Origin: Phoronis australis | Taxonomy: Eukaryota > Phoronida > Phoronidae | Length of the DNA stretch: 64,000 bases | Reading direction: 5' to 3' | Assembly (NCBI GenBank): GCA_002633005.1 | Contig: NMRA01000078.1 | Coordinates: forward strand, 567,868-631,867 | Shown here: one piece after another, positions 62,611-64,000 of the stretch | Position numbering within the stretch: position 1 is the stretch's first letter | Layout: each line of letters opens with the position of its first letter | Program-made: the position numbers and the translations under genes | Notes under the pieces: generated by a model | What the model was told of the DNA's origin: nothing | The model's input: only the letters and a program-made list of their open reading frames with translations | Database searches by the model: none

Positions 62611-64000
62611 TATTGTAATTTTGTAAAGTTATCTTAAAAACAATTGTAATTACGGATGATTACTTGTTTGCTAATTATACTATTGATCGTCTGCTTCCCG
62701 CGGAATCTGGAAGCCTTTTGTACTTCAAAGTAGTTGGATGGAATCTCGGTCCTAGCATTGAAAAATTCAAAGACTATTTCACTTCTTCTAGAAACTGTAA
62801 ACGGCCTTTTGTATGGTATCAAGAAGAAACAGAGATCGGTCCAGCCGCGAGGTCTAACCCTGGACTCGAAGTCAAATTATTTTTATGTTTCTCTGTCTAC
62901 TATTCCATAAACTCAAGGGAAGTGTCCGTTATACTATGCTCGAGTACATTTTGGTTTATAGGGAGGATGAAGTCGGCCATTTTGTTTTCGGATCGGTCAT
63001 TTTCATGTTCTACATTCCAATTTCAAAAAAATATATTAGTCAAGCTACACAGTCGTATGAACGTTTTCAACTCATGTGAACTGTGTCTGAGCTCTCTGAC
63101 CAATCAAGTGTGAAATTTGACCAGTTAGGCATTTTCAACTCTTTGCGACAAAAGGATTCACCAGTTATGAAGGTGCATTTAATGATTATACATAAATGAA
63201 AGGTCAAATTTTCACTTTCGTGACGAAGAATTTTTATTTTTGTCCCTAAGTATAAAAATTTTGTAATTTTCAAATTTAGAGCAAAAATTAAACTTTGTTT
63301 TTTTCTTCAAAATTCTTCGTGCAGTTTTTAAGATCATTCACATGTCCCATGCCCTCGAAGGGAGCAAAAGCGTGGTGTCAAATATGTATCTAAAACAGCT
63401 TTTGAAATCTCTCATTGTGTCGTCACTTTCGCTTGTCGGTGCTTTGCCGCACTGAGCATACAAGTTTATCATTTTCAACACGCGTGAAAACTTAATTTAT
63501 CAAGCAAAACTCACATTAATAGATCCAGAAATACTAAGTATCCTAATCCCAAACGTGTGCACTGACTTCAACTGCGTTTTCGTACTACAAGCAGGAGTAT
63601 AGACATATTTTTGGACCTCACTGGTTCGGACCAGTAAAATGTAATCTACTGGACAGGTCCTGCCATTTGATACACCTATGATACATTTCGATCTAGCATT
63701 GTGTGTGCAGGGAAAATTATGTGATTTCAGTGTTTGTGCTATTTTGTATTTTGTCTTTGTTTGTAGTTTGCTTGAAGAAAAACTATGAGCTTCAGTTAAA
63801 ACTTATATTTATTAAAAAGAGTTTGATGGTGATGCACCCACTTCTGATTGCATTTGGTGTCGATGGCCACCCACATGGCGCCATCCTGCATTTTTGTAAT
63901 ACCAAAAGTCAACTGCAGGCTGAGCACTACAATTTTCAAGCGTTGGCTCCTCTGTCATAATAATAGTCTATAAGTAATTGACTATTAATTTTCATTCAGA
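62611..64000. other. right edge, no supportable gene
   Basis: The frames at 62664-63113 and 63703-63960 have no recognised domain. The second has a hydrophobic N terminus but no splice or promoter context. Confidence 0.4.

Noticed and set aside
1-64000. CRISPR arrays, operons, phage or plasmid features
   Set aside because: None seen; intron structure and repeats show an animal nuclear genome.

Overview
This is a stretch of animal (metazoan) nuclear DNA, most likely from a marine invertebrate. It is AT-rich, its genes are split by GT-AG introns, it is full of decayed retrotransposons, and it contains C-type lectin, CUB and MAM domains. It also has many microsatellites, TACATGTACATG-type palindromes and two assembly gaps (1274-1774 and 24593-24778). 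I cannot name the phylum; a cnidarian, lancelet, hemichordate or mollusc would all fit. There are no bacterial operons, CRISPR arrays or intact structural RNA genes.

Left third (1-30 kb). A two-exon gene on the minus strand (8572-7048) would encode a 100-residue, probably secreted, coiled-coil protein. A plus-strand two-exon gene (13406-15151) encodes a 206-residue secreted C-type lectin. It has a TATA box, a long inverted repeat just upstream of that box, and inverted repeats in its intron. A weaker minus-strand two-exon candidate (19216-18583) would encode a small type II membrane protein. LINE remnants lie at 4.45-6.33 kb (flanked by ~215-bp direct repeats), 16.7-17.1 kb and 19.6-20.0 kb. 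A near-identical ~1.75-kb block is repeated on either side of the second gap and is probably an assembly artefact.

Centre and right (30-57.5 kb). The main gene is on the plus strand: 13 exons from 30138 to 57487 that join in frame into an 887-residue single-pass membrane protein. Its layout is signal peptide, Cys-rich segment, CUB, degenerate CUB, MAM, CUB, CUB, transmembrane helix, and a Tyr-rich tail with two PPxY motifs. Every domain is bounded by phase-1 introns and every CUB is split by a phase-0 intron. Its large introns hold a GIY-YIG (Penelope-like) fragment, two LINE fragments, tRNA-like pieces, microsatellites, and an LTR retrotransposon (45283-49741) with 120-bp LTRs, a GTCTC target duplication and no protease/RT region.

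Right end (57.5-64 kb). This part is mostly gene-free. It holds a short TIR-type repeat, a minus-strand Penelope-like fragment and a possible signal-peptide exon at 61732-61780.

The lectin, the coiled-coil protein and the CUB/MAM receptor all have secretory signals and extracellular modules. The window therefore looks like a cluster of cell-surface and secreted recognition genes, but that functional link is inference.
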